A stretch of DNA of 6,113 nucleotides. It comes from an uncultured Christensenella sp. (GTDB lineage: Bacteria > Bacillota > Clostridia > Christensenellales > Borkfalkiaceae). A program made the position numbers and the translations under genes. The notes under the pieces are model-generated. The model made no database searches. It saw only the letters and a program-made list of their open reading frames with translations, and was not told the origin of the DNA. Shown here one piece after another: positions 1 through 4,889 of this stretch. How positions within the stretch are numbered: the stretch's first letter is position 1; the number at the start of each line of letters is the position of its first letter. The DNA lies in contig CAJTRW010000048.1 of assembly GCA_910578765.1 (NCBI GenBank), positions 1 through 6,113 on the forward strand. The letters are read 5' to 3'.

Positions 1-1
1 C

Positions 2-388
2 ACGCGGACGATCACGTTTTTGACGCGGTTATCGGCAAGATATTCGCGCCTGCTGGCGGCGGATGTCGCGCGGCTTGCTTCCGAAGTGGTTGACAATGCC
101 GAAAAAGCAAACAGTATATTCCCATCGGATGCCGTTCGGCGGGAACTGCGTGAGCGGCATCTGCTCGAAGCCCGTGCTTCGCTTATGGCGCTCGACGTCA
201 AGCTGTCGCTCTGCTATCGGATCATGATCCTGAACCCCGCAGGGTGTTTTGAAACTTCGTCAGGGAAGGCGGTCGAAAAGAACGATGCGCTGAAGCGCCT
301 CGATAAAATGGCGCAGGCGCTCGGGGAACTTATCGACAAAGAAAACACGCTCCTGACCGGCGTGTTAAAATCAGATAAAAAAGAGTAG
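2..388 (+). CDS. avd: Avd-like four-helix-bundle accessory protein of a DGR, 5' end probably outside window
   Basis: This is probably the DGR accessory variability protein. In characterised DGRs Avd is a basic four-helix bundle that binds the reverse transcriptase and the template RNA and is needed for mutagenic cDNA synthesis. The protein is almost entirely predicted helix, rich in Arg/Lys/Leu/Ala. Counting from a TTG at 20, it shows ANSIFPSD (30-37), RRELRERHLLEARASL (40-55) and a C-terminal LIDKENTLLTGVLKSDKK, which resemble the Avd-like proteins beside clostridial prophage DGR RTs (from memory of the family). The frame is open to the left edge. The TTG at 20 has no Shine-Dalgarno sequence, so the true start is probably upstream and the gene partial here. 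It lies directly before the TR and RT, the usual target-avd-TR-RT order. The stop codon sits inside a hairpin (377-398). A plain four-helix S23-type protein is the alternative, but the context favours Avd. Confidence 0.75.
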   Translation, partial: TRTITFLTRLSARYSRLLAADVARLASEVVDNAEKANSIFPSDAVRRELRERHLLEARASLMALDVKLSLCYRIMILNPAGCFETSSGKAVEKNDALKRLDKMAQALGELIDKENTLLTGVLKSDKKE

Positions 389-398
389 GCTCTTTTTT
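377..398 (+). terminator. A/U-rich hairpin with T-run overlapping the avd stop codon
   Basis: AAAAAAGAG (377-385) and CTCTTTTTT (390-398) form a perfect 9-bp stem around a TAGG loop. The avd stop codon TAG (386-388) lies in the loop. The right arm ends in six T residues, as in an intrinsic terminator, but the stem has only three G-C pairs and should be weak. It directly abuts the template repeat, so it may mark the 5' boundary or a processing site of the DGR RNA. The pairing is seen; the role is inferred. Confidence 0.45.
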
Positions 399-563
399 AT
401 GGGTGCATCTCTGTATATTTGCTGCTCGGCTTTCTGGTGGTCGCGGTCGCCCTTTTACAATAATAACAATAATTTCTGCGGCGGCGGTTCGAGCGGTTCC
501 GCGAACAATAACAATACAAACAATTCGCGGGCGGTGGCGCCGGATTTCGCATTCTCCCCGTAA
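399..563 (+). repeat. DGR template repeat (TR) encoding a DUF6273-like variable-domain C-terminus
   Basis: This segment has the hallmark of a DGR template repeat. Read from 399 it encodes 54 residues including SAFWWSRSPFYNNNNN, a Gly/Ser link, then ANNNNTNNSRAVAPDFAF and a stop at 561-563. Eleven asparagine codons, all AAC or AAT, lie in two clusters (459-473 and 504-524). Adenine-specific mutagenesis of AAY codons can reach 15 amino acids and never a stop codon. WWxRSP followed by a variable stretch and a final V-A/R-P motif is typical of DUF6273-like DGR targets. A GC-rich tract (526-543) follows the last asparagine, where the IMH-like element that sets mutagenic homing is expected. There is no Shine-Dalgarno before the ATG at 399, so it is probably a template and not a translated gene. 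Exact ends cannot be set without the VR, which is not in the window. Confidence 0.85.
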
Positions 564-772
564 GGGTAGAAAGTCAAAAAAAGTAGCTTTATGTGAACCG
601 ACTGATGCGAAAGGAGAGATGATTTCCCGGAAGAAATTCCAAAACTGCTCTTTGACGACCGTGCACGGACGCTTCTTGCATGGCGGGCTATTGTGCGTAA
701 CCCGTTTCATGTGCACGGTCAAAGCGGCTTAGAACGCACCCTACACCACAGCCGCGCGAGGTAGCGAAAATT
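564..772 (+). ncRNA. TR-RT spacer, probable structured 3' part of the DGR RNA
   Basis: These 209 bases between the TR and the RT start hold no convincing gene. GACCGTGCAC (657-666) and GTGCACGGTC (711-720) are a perfect 10-bp inverted repeat. CTTTGAC (650-656) is also complementary to GTCAAAG (718-724), so the stem can extend to CTTT/AAAG with a 3-nt bulge. ACGC (669-672) and GCGT (695-698) can pair inside the 44-nt loop. A smaller hairpin, ATTTC/GAAAT, lies at 622-637. In the Bordetella phage DGR the RNA downstream of TR is required for RT-Avd binding and cDNA priming, so this spacer is a good candidate for the same role. The RNA boundaries are inferred. A 37-codon frame at 619-732 with an AAGGAG only 3 nt upstream is possible but weak. 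Confidence 0.5.
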
Positions 773-1966
773 ATGACAAGCGACGAACGGCACGAAGCAA
801 GGTACCAACGACGCAAAGCAAAGCGTGAGCAACACCGAAAAGACCGCGCCCGAGCGGTCGGCGGTTTAGCTCGCGTATTTACCTACAACGCGATGTTTAA
901 GGCAGGGCGAAAGTGTTGCAACGGTGTGCGCTGGAAGAACAGCGTCCAACGCTTCGAGATGCACCTATTTTCGCAAACTGCAAAATGCCGCAGACTGCTG
1001 TTCGAGAAAAAATGGAAGCCCGGGAAGTACGTCGTTTTTCCGTTGAATGAGCGAGGCAAAACGCGCATTATAAGCGCGCCGAGAATACAGGATCGTCAAG
1101 TACATAAAACCCTGAATCAGCGCGCTCTGATGCCGTTATATACGCCCGACATGATCAACCATAACGGCGCCAATCTTCCCGGCAAAGGCTTCCACTTTTC
1201 ACTTCATGCGCTTGCCGACGAACTCAGGTGGCACTACCGCCATTACGGAAGGGAAGGCTGGATCATTTTGACCGACTTCAAAAAATTCTTCCCTTCGGCG
1301 CCGCATTCGGCAATATATCAACGACACGAGCGAATCCTTCTGCATCCCAACATTCGAGATCTTGCCGATCGTTTTCTCGTTCCCGGCGGTATGGGACTGC
1401 CGCTCGGTGTTGAGATCAGCCAGATGGAGATGGTCGCGCTGCCGTCTCCGGTTGACAATTTTCTGAAATGCCAGCTTCATCTGAAAGGCGCAGGGCACCA
1501 CATGGACGACTATGCGATCCTCGTTCCGCCCGACGGCGATCCGAACGACGTGCTCGCACAATTCGTTAAAAAGGCGGAGAGCATCGGGCTGAAGGTCAGC
1601 CTCGCGAAAACGCGCATCCAGCCGCTTACGAAGCCCTTCAAGTTCTGCAAAGCAAAGTTCCAGCTTACCGAAACCGGTCGCGTCGTCATTCACGGCAATC
1701 GGGAAAGCGTTTACAGGTTCCGCAGAAAATTGAAAGCATTCAAACGGAAGATCGAGAACAAAGAGAAAACGCTCGACGATCTATACACGCTCACGCAGAG
1801 CTCTTTGGCATACTTCGAGAACTACGACGACCACAACCGAATCTTATCGTTGCGGCGGTTATTCTACAAGCTGTTCGGCTTTTCAGCCGAGAAAATCGAA
1901 AATTTTAAGGAGGACACCCAGCCATGCAATATGTGGTTCACAGACGACTACGCTGTAAAAGTTTAA
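773..1966 (+). CDS. DGR-type reverse transcriptase (RNA-directed DNA polymerase)
   Basis: This 397-residue reverse transcriptase should copy the adjacent TR RNA into adenine-mutated cDNA. A basic N-terminal extension (1-30, rich in Arg/Lys) precedes RT motifs 1-2 (around 84-111, RGKTRIISAPRIQDRQVH). Motif A is IILTDFKKFFPSAPH (164-178) with catalytic Asp168. Motif B is GMGLPLGVEISQ (206-217), where the terminal SQ instead of SP is characteristic of DGR RTs. The catalytic box is HHMDDYAIL (242-250) with Asp245 and Asp246. A C-terminal thumb-like basic region follows (305-345). His replaces the usual Tyr of YMDD, which is unusual. The ATG at 773 follows a GAGGT (758-762) at 10-nt spacing. Length and layout match clostridial-phage DGR RTs; there is no maturase or HNH domain, and no retron msr-msd is seen. 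The last 43 bases overlap the next gene. Confidence 0.92.
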   Translation: MTSDERHEARYQRRKAKREQHRKDRARAVGGLARVFTYNAMFKAGRKCCNGVRWKNSVQRFEMHLFSQTAKCRRLLFEKKWKPGKYVVFPLNERGKTRIISAPRIQDRQVHKTLNQRALMPLYTPDMINHNGANLPGKGFHFSLHALADELRWHYRHYGREGWIILTDFKKFFPSAPHSAIYQRHERILLHPNIRDLADRFLVPGGMGLPLGVEISQMEMVALPSPVDNFLKCQLHLKGAGHHMDDYAILVPPDGDPNDVLAQFVKKAESIGLKVSLAKTRIQPLTKPFKFCKAKFQLTETGRVVIHGNRESVYRFRRKLKAFKRKIENKEKTLDDLYTLTQSSLAYFENYDDHNRILSLRRLFYKLFGFSAEKIENFKEDTQPCNMWFTDDYAVKV

Positions 1967-2334
1967 GCGGCGCCGTCAACCTTCCGTTCGGAACGCTTTG
2001 CACCCTGAACGGCGAGATCATCGAAAAAGACGGCAAGCCACTCTTTTTCGCGACAAGCGAAAACGCCCACCAATACTTGGCGCGAAACGACGACGGAAGC
2101 GGAATCGAGCGCGGGCGGCTTACGCAGGAGATCCAGAGCCGACTCCGACCGAAACCCAACCCGAAAGACGAAGCGAAACGCCTCGAAGCGTGGAGCCGAA
2201 TCTGGAACGACGAAAAATTGAAGCCTTACAAAATGCGTGAGCATCCCGACCACTGGTTATGGAATCACGCATTTTTTAATGCGGACATTGCGACGTTGCA
2301 ATATATTCTCAAAGTCATCGAAGGAGGTGCATGA
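1924..2334 (+). CDS. Conserved phage protein of unknown function, downstream of DGR RT
   Basis: This is a 136-residue soluble protein with no signal peptide or membrane segment. It starts inside the RT gene, 43 bases before that gene's end, with AAGGAGG (1907-1913) ten bases upstream, so the start is well supported. Visible landmarks are VNLPFGTLC (18-26), a Gly-Lys-Pro-Leu turn (37-40), ENAHQYLARNDDGSGIERG (46-64) and a Trp-rich C-terminus with HPDHWLWNHAFFNA (107-120). I recall similar small proteins in clostridial prophages near tail genes and DGRs but know of no assigned function. It overlaps the next gene by ATGA and sits first in a run of five small genes leading to a holin-like gene, which suggests a late virion or tail-associated role. 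That role is inference. Confidence 0.75.
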   Translation: MQYVVHRRLRCKSLSGAVNLPFGTLCTLNGEIIEKDGKPLFFATSENAHQYLARNDDGSGIERGRLTQEIQSRLRPKPNPKDEAKRLEAWSRIWNDEKLKPYKMREHPDHWLWNHAFFNADIATLQYILKVIEGGA

Positions 2335-2687
2335 TGTTCAAAATCATTACTACCAGCGGGACGGAGCTCGGAATGACCGACTCTGTCCGTTTTATTAAGC
2401 TGAGCTCCGAAGGCTCGTTTATCGAAGCGACAAAAGACGAAGCTGTCGGAATAGCTTTCAAAGGCTCCCCTTACAATCTGGCGGGGCAGAACGCTATCGA
2501 CGGCGCCGAGACTGTTCTCGTTATCGAAACGGACGGCGGCGGGGAAGTCGCGGATCTGCGCGCCACAACCGCACGGCAAGCCGAAGAACTCGCACAATCG
2601 GATGAGACGGCGATCGCCCTTTATGAGCGTTTAGCGCAGCAGGACGAAGCCCTGATCGAGATCTACGAACAAATTATAGGAGGTTAA
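2334..2687 (+). CDS. Small phage protein with C-terminal coiled coil, unknown function
   Basis: This is a 117-residue acidic protein. The N-terminal ~70 residues look like a beta-rich fold (MFKIITTSGTELGMTDSVRF, then EAVGIAFKGSPYNLAG). From about residue 65 to the end there is a charged helical, coiled-coil-like tail rich in Glu, Gln and Ala. Two ATGs are adjacent at 2331 and 2334. AAGGAGG (2321-2327) is 3 bases from the first and 6 from the second, so the second is preferred. The ATG at 2331 overlaps the stop of the previous gene as ATGA, giving translational coupling. Proteins of this layout occur in clostridial prophages between tail and lysis genes. A tail-tip or chaperone-like role is possible but unproven. 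Confidence 0.72.
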   Translation: MFKIITTSGTELGMTDSVRFIKLSSEGSFIEATKDEAVGIAFKGSPYNLAGQNAIDGAETVLVIETDGGGEVADLRATTARQAEELAQSDETAIALYERLAQQDEALIEIYEQIIGG

Positions 2688-2690
2688 AAG

Positions 2691-2876
2691 ATGGCAGTCA
2701 AAACTATCGCCTACAGTTACTGGCGCAGCATTCAGCGCGGCGCCCGCACTTTTGCGAGCATACCCGCCGAACTGAAGCCCGACGTTAAGACGATCGCCCG
2801 CGACGACGTTGCCGCTGGCATACTTACCGCCGAGCAATACGAGACGTTCATCGGCGAGCCGTTTACGGTTGAATAA
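2691..2876 (+). CDS. XkdX/CD1375-like small phage protein
   Basis: This 61-residue protein begins with YSYWRSIQRGARTFASIP (9-26) and continues with an Asp-Val-Ala-Ala-Gly-Ile-Leu-Thr-Ala-Glu-Gln-Tyr-Glu segment (39-51). The pattern of a short Tyr/Trp start, R-G-x-R-T-F, then IPxxLxxxV and an xGxLTxEQYExxxGE ending resembles the small XkdX or CD1375-like proteins found after tail-fibre genes in Firmicutes phages. Their function is not established. It starts three bases after the preceding stop, and its ribosome binding site ATAGGAGG (2676-2683) lies within the end of the previous gene, so the two are likely co-translated. The assignment rests on remembered family features, not on a search. Confidence 0.68.
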   Translation: MAVKTIAYSYWRSIQRGARTFASIPAELKPDVKTIARDDVAAGILTAEQYETFIGEPFTVE

Positions 2877-2888
2877 ATCGGAGGCTCA

Positions 2889-3095
2889 ATGAATACGGAA
2901 CTCATCGCAAAGCTCTGCGCTCTGGTGGATCTCCAGAACGCAATTATCAGGGACATGGCAATCAGGCTTAACGAGCGCGACGACGTGGATCTTTACGAGC
3001 GGATCGCTGCCGCTCAAACGACCTATAACGCAACGCTCGGAACCGAATTGCCGCCCGCAGTTCAAATACTCAAAAAAGGAGAAGTAAACACATGA
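2889..3095 (+). CDS. Small helical phage protein, unknown function
   Basis: This is a 68-residue protein that is mostly predicted helix. An N-terminal Leu/Ile-rich heptad-like stretch (LIAKLCALVDLQNAIIRDMA, residues 5-24) is followed by an acidic DDVDLYERIAAAQ segment and a short Pro-containing tail. There is no signal peptide or true membrane span. GGAG (2880-2883) sits five bases before the ATG. The stop overlaps the start of the next gene as ATGA (3092-3095), so translation is probably coupled. Position and size fit the small helical accessory proteins of Firmicutes phages between XkdX-like and holin-like genes. I do not recognise a function. Confidence 0.65.
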   Translation: MNTELIAKLCALVDLQNAIIRDMAIRLNERDDVDLYERIAAAQTTYNATLGTELPPAVQILKKGEVNT

Positions 3096-3499
3096 CGCTA
3101 ACAGTCTGGCAGTTCGCTCTCGCAATCGGACTGCCGTCAGCATTCACGGGCGGGCTTGTCGGCCTGTTCTTTTGGAGACTACAACGCAAGATCGAAAAGC
3201 GCGACGCGGAGGCGGCTGCAGAAGCAGCACGCCGCGAAGAACGCGAAGCCCAGCGCGAAGAAGCCCGCGAAAAAAACGAACTCAACACGATCCGCGCCAT
3301 CGGCGCATCTATCGCGCTCGGGGAAGCGACAGCCCGCGCCGTTCAGCGCATTCCAGACGCGCATTGTAACGGCGATATGCACGCCGCGCTCGATTATGCC
3401 CAGCGCGTAAAGCACGAGTTGAAGGACTTCCTGACGGAGCAGGGCGTTCAGGCTATCTATGCCGATCCGCCTGTTGCTCGGAAGAAAAGCAAAAAATAA
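3092..3499 (+). CDS. Membrane-anchored coiled-coil phage protein, unknown function
   Basis: This is a 135-residue protein with one N-terminal membrane segment (about 5-28, ending LVGLFFWRL). A highly charged Lys/Glu/Arg/Ala coiled coil (about 30-65, with heptads of RREEREAQREEAREKNE type) follows. The C-terminal part contains a conserved-looking RAVQRIPDAHCNGDMHAALD (82-101) followed by a helical RVKHELKDFL. The same pattern recurs, as I recall, in clostridial prophage proteins directly before the holin-like gene. AAGGAG (3076-3081) is ten bases upstream and the start overlaps the previous stop. Topology and position suggest a lysis-module role, for example spanin-like or holin-modulating, but Gram-positive hosts have no outer membrane to fuse. 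The function is therefore left open. Confidence 0.72.
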   Translation: MTLTVWQFALAIGLPSAFTGGLVGLFFWRLQRKIEKRDAEAAAEAARREEREAQREEAREKNELNTIRAIGASIALGEATARAVQRIPDAHCNGDMHAALDYAQRVKHELKDFLTEQGVQAIYADPPVARKKSKK

Positions 3500-3511
3500 G
3501 GAGACAATCAC

Positions 3512-3982
3512 ATGGACGAATTGATCATCAACTTCATCAAAACCTACGGCTTGCCGCTCGGGCTCATCGCTCTGGGCGGCGTCGTTTTACTCTGCATCCT
3601 CAAATACGGGAATGTGTTCAGGAAGCTCGCCGAAAAATGGCGCCACTTCTTATATCTCACGATCACGATCGGCTTCTCGCTGATCGCGTCGGCGATCTAT
3701 CTGGCGGCATCGGGGCAGTTCTCCGCGGAATACTTCTTCGCGGTCGGACTTGCTATTTTTACGCTTGATCAAGCCATTTACGCAATTATTAAGGCAACGC
3801 CCGCGGGCGACCTTGTAAGCGGCTTATTTGATAAACTCAAGGCGGCGATCAAGAAAAAGACCGGCGCAGCGGCGGCGGAATCGTCTGCCGTCGAACAAAA
3901 GGACGGAAGCGACGAAAAGACCGCCAAGAACGGCGCCACAACGCCAACGGACAGCGGCGATGCACAAACACCCAATAAATAA
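3512..3982 (+). CDS. Holin-like small multi-spanning phage membrane protein
   Basis: This is a 156-residue protein with three probable membrane helices (about 13-31, 45-66 and 72-93). A Lys-rich amphipathic segment (105-117) and a long polar, Ala/Ser/Thr/Lys/Asp-rich tail of ~40 residues follow. Three spans followed by a charged cytoplasmic tail at the distal end of a phage late operon is the classical class I holin layout; holins form timed membrane lesions that release the endolysin. AAGGAG (3498-3503) lies eight bases before the ATG. The gene is last in its operon, closed by a strong terminator directly downstream. No endolysin follows it, which is unusual for a holin. The low-complexity tail differs from the compact rest. 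A non-holin membrane protein cannot be excluded. Confidence 0.68.
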   Translation: MDELIINFIKTYGLPLGLIALGGVVLLCILKYGNVFRKLAEKWRHFLYLTITIGFSLIASAIYLAASGQFSAEYFFAVGLAIFTLDQAIYAIIKATPAGDLVSGLFDKLKAAIKKKTGAAAAESSAVEQKDGSDEKTAKNGATTPTDSGDAQTPNK

Positions 3983-3984
3983 AC

Positions 3985-4030
3985 AAAGCCCGCAGACGGA
4001 AATACACGCCGTCCTGCGGGCTTTTTCTTT
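3985..4030 (+). terminator. Strong rho-independent terminator of the phage late operon
   Basis: AAAGCCCGCAG (3985-3995) pairs perfectly with CTGCGGGCTTT (4014-4024). The stem extends inward through ACGG/CCGT (3996-3999 with 4009-4012), with C4013 bulged and a 9-nt loop. A T-rich tract follows to 4030. It begins two bases after the holin-like stop and insulates the hicAB promoter from late phage transcription. Confidence 0.93.
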
Positions 4031-4050
4031 TTGCAAAAAAATTAAAAAAA

Positions 4051-4067
4051 TCGCAATTTTCTTGCGA
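4051..4067. promoter_or_regulatory. Distal operator-like palindrome upstream of hicAB
   Basis: TCGCAA (4051-4056) and TTGCGA (4062-4067) are a perfect 6-bp inverted repeat around a 5-nt spacer, just upstream of the hicAB -35 box. Its centre is 23 bp, about two helical turns, from the palindrome over the -35 box, and both have a 5-nt spacer. This fits a pair of HicB dimer sites on one DNA face. The symmetry is seen; the binding is inferred. Confidence 0.4.
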
Positions 4068-4073
4068 AAAAGT

Positions 4074-4090
4074 GTTGACTTTCGGTCAAC
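4074..4090. promoter_or_regulatory. Operator-like palindrome overlapping the hicAB -35 box
   Basis: GTTGAC (4074-4079) and GTCAAC (4085-4090) form a perfect inverted repeat around TTTCG. The left arm contains most of the -35 hexamer, so a protein bound here would block RNA polymerase. HicB antitoxins with a DNA-binding domain repress their own promoter, so HicB is the obvious candidate ligand. Confidence 0.55.
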
Positions 4091-4103
4091 AAAGTAGTAT
4101 AAT
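4075..4103 (+). promoter_or_regulatory. Near-consensus sigma-A promoter of hicAB
   Basis: TTGACT (4075-4080) and TATAAT (4098-4103) are separated by exactly 17 bases, matching a housekeeping promoter at 11 of 12 positions. The expected transcription start near 4110 lies shortly before the hicA ribosome binding site AGGAGGTGG (4116-4124). A consensus-strength promoter on a toxin gene implies tight repression by the overlapping palindrome. Confidence 0.9.
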
Positions 4104-4130
4104 AAGAATGTAAACAGGAGGTGGTAACAG

Positions 4131-4322
4131 ATGCCAATGACACCGAAAGAAATGGTCAAATACTTAAAGGCGAACGGCTTCGAAGAAGTTCGACAACCGG
4201 GAACCTCGCACCTGAGACTGCGAAACCCACAAACGGGAAAACAGACAACGGTGCCAATGCACAGCAAGGAGCTGAAAAAAGGAACCGAACAAGCGATACT
4301 CAAGCAGGCAGGGCTGAAATAA
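4131..4322 (+). CDS. hicA: HicA-family mRNA interferase toxin
   Basis: This 63-residue protein has the dsRBD-like HicA fold: KEMVKYLKANGFEEVRQPGTSH (6-27), then a strand LRLRNP, VPMHSKELKKGT (41-52) and a final helix ending in a Gly-Leu. HicA cleaves mRNA and tmRNA independently of the ribosome, blocking growth until HicB neutralises it. The conserved G-x-S-H motif gives the probable catalytic His27. The ATG at 4131 has AGGAGGTGG (4116-4124) six bases upstream; the ATG at 4137 is an alternative. The length is typical for HicA. It is first in a two-gene operon with hicB 38 bases downstream, and it lies between a prophage terminator and the tRNA junction, so it is probably phage cargo that stabilises the prophage. 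Confidence 0.92.
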   Translation: MPMTPKEMVKYLKANGFEEVRQPGTSHLRLRNPQTGKQTTVPMHSKELKKGTEQAILKQAGLK

Positions 4323-4333
4323 GCCCTACCTGC
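4304..4333 (+). promoter_or_regulatory. mRNA hairpin across the hicA stop codon
   Basis: GCAGG (4304-4308) plus AGGGCT (4310-4315) pair with AGCCCT (4322-4327) plus CCTGC (4329-4333). This gives an 11-bp stem with one C/A mismatch and a 6-nt loop. The hicA stop TAA (4320-4322) sits at the loop and stem edge. The bases that follow are A-rich, with no U-run, so it is not an intrinsic terminator. It may tune hicA translation or the hicA:hicB transcript ratio, for example by protecting the mRNA end. The role is inferred. Confidence 0.5.
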
Positions 4334-4360
4334 ACAAAATAAAAATAAGGAGATAAAAAC

Positions 4361-4837
4361 ATGAAAAATATAATTTACCCTGCAGTCTTTCACAAAGCCG
4401 AAGAAGGTGGTTACTGGGTGGAATTTCCTGATCTGCCCGGCTGTGTAACCGAAGCCGATACACTCGAGGAAGCTGTTGTTATGGCGGGCGATGCGCTGTT
4501 TGTATGGTTTGACGATGAACAGCAAGAGCAACCCGCCCCGAGCGCAGTCTCCGATATTAAAGTCGAAGGCGACGATTTTGTGACTCTCGTAAAAGCTGAA
4601 CCCTACGAAAGCGAGGACGCGGTAAAGTTCCGCGCGGCCGTGGAAGTCGAGAACGGGCTCGCGCAGCGCAACCTTAACAAAAATCAGGCGGCGCTCATCT
4701 TAGGCGTTGACCGCTCATACTTCACTTATATCATCAGCGGGAAGAAAACCCCTTCACCTGATATGGCGAAGCGCATCGGGCTCTTGCTCGGCTTCGACTG
4801 GCGTGTGTTCTATGCAGACGGCGCCACCGCTTACTAA
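4361..4837 (+). CDS. hicB: HicB-family antitoxin with C-terminal XRE-type helix-turn-helix
   Basis: This 158-residue antitoxin should bind HicA through its N-terminal domain and repress the operon through its C-terminal domain. The N-terminus has the partial RNase-H-like HicB fold: YPAVFHKAEEGGYWVEFPDL (6-25), PGCVTEADTLEEAV (26-39), then a helix. A polar linker follows (about 51-95). Residues 97-146 form an XRE-like helix-turn-helix, with NKNQAALILGV (106-116) and the recognition region DRSYFTYIISGKKTPSPD (117-134). AAGGAG (4347-4352) lies eight bases before the ATG. The two palindromes upstream of hicA are its likely operators. A C-terminal HTH instead of ribbon-helix-helix is one of the two known HicB layouts. 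A terminator follows. Confidence 0.93.
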   Translation: MKNIIYPAVFHKAEEGGYWVEFPDLPGCVTEADTLEEAVVMAGDALFVWFDDEQQEQPAPSAVSDIKVEGDDFVTLVKAEPYESEDAVKFRAAVEVENGLAQRNLNKNQAALILGVDRSYFTYIISGKKTPSPDMAKRIGLLLGFDWRVFYADGATAY

Positions 4838-4845
4838 ATCAACAC

Positions 4846-4889
4846 AAAAGAAAAAGCCCTGCCGCTTCCGCGGTGGGGCTTTTCTTTTT
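4846..4889. terminator. Rho-independent terminator after hicB, likely bidirectional
   Basis: An A-rich left arm ending AAGCCCTGCCGC pairs with GCGGTGGGGCTTTTC on the right around a TTCC loop (4866-4869). The core stem is about 14 bp with two G-U pairs. It is flanked by an A-run on the left (4846-4855) and a T-run on the right (4880-4889). It can therefore stop hicAB transcription rightwards and also tRNA transcription coming leftwards. Confidence 0.88.

Noticed and set aside
399..563. Stand-alone 54-codon gene starting at the ATG at 399
   Set aside because: There is no ribosome binding site. The Asn-cluster codon pattern and DUF6273-like C-terminal content fit a DGR template, not an independent protein.
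619..732. Small 37-codon gene after AAGGAG in the TR-RT spacer
   Set aside because: The spacing to the ATG is only 3 nt, the peptide has no recognisable features, and the region is better explained by the RNA stem at 650-724.
1199..1693. Minus-strand 164-codon open frame inside the RT gene
   Set aside because: It lies wholly antisense to well-supported RT catalytic motifs, has no ribosome binding site and has no recognisable protein features.
773..1966. Group II intron maturase, retron or Abi-type RT
   Set aside because: There is no maturase or HNH domain, no intron ends and no msr-msd. The motif B SQ, Avd-like neighbour and adenine-rich template point to a DGR.
3824..4531. Minus-strand 235-codon open frame with hydrophobic segments
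   Set aside because: It runs antisense through the holin tail, a terminator, the hicAB promoter, hicA and part of hicB. Its hydrophobicity is a shadow of Lys/Glu-rich coding on the other strand.
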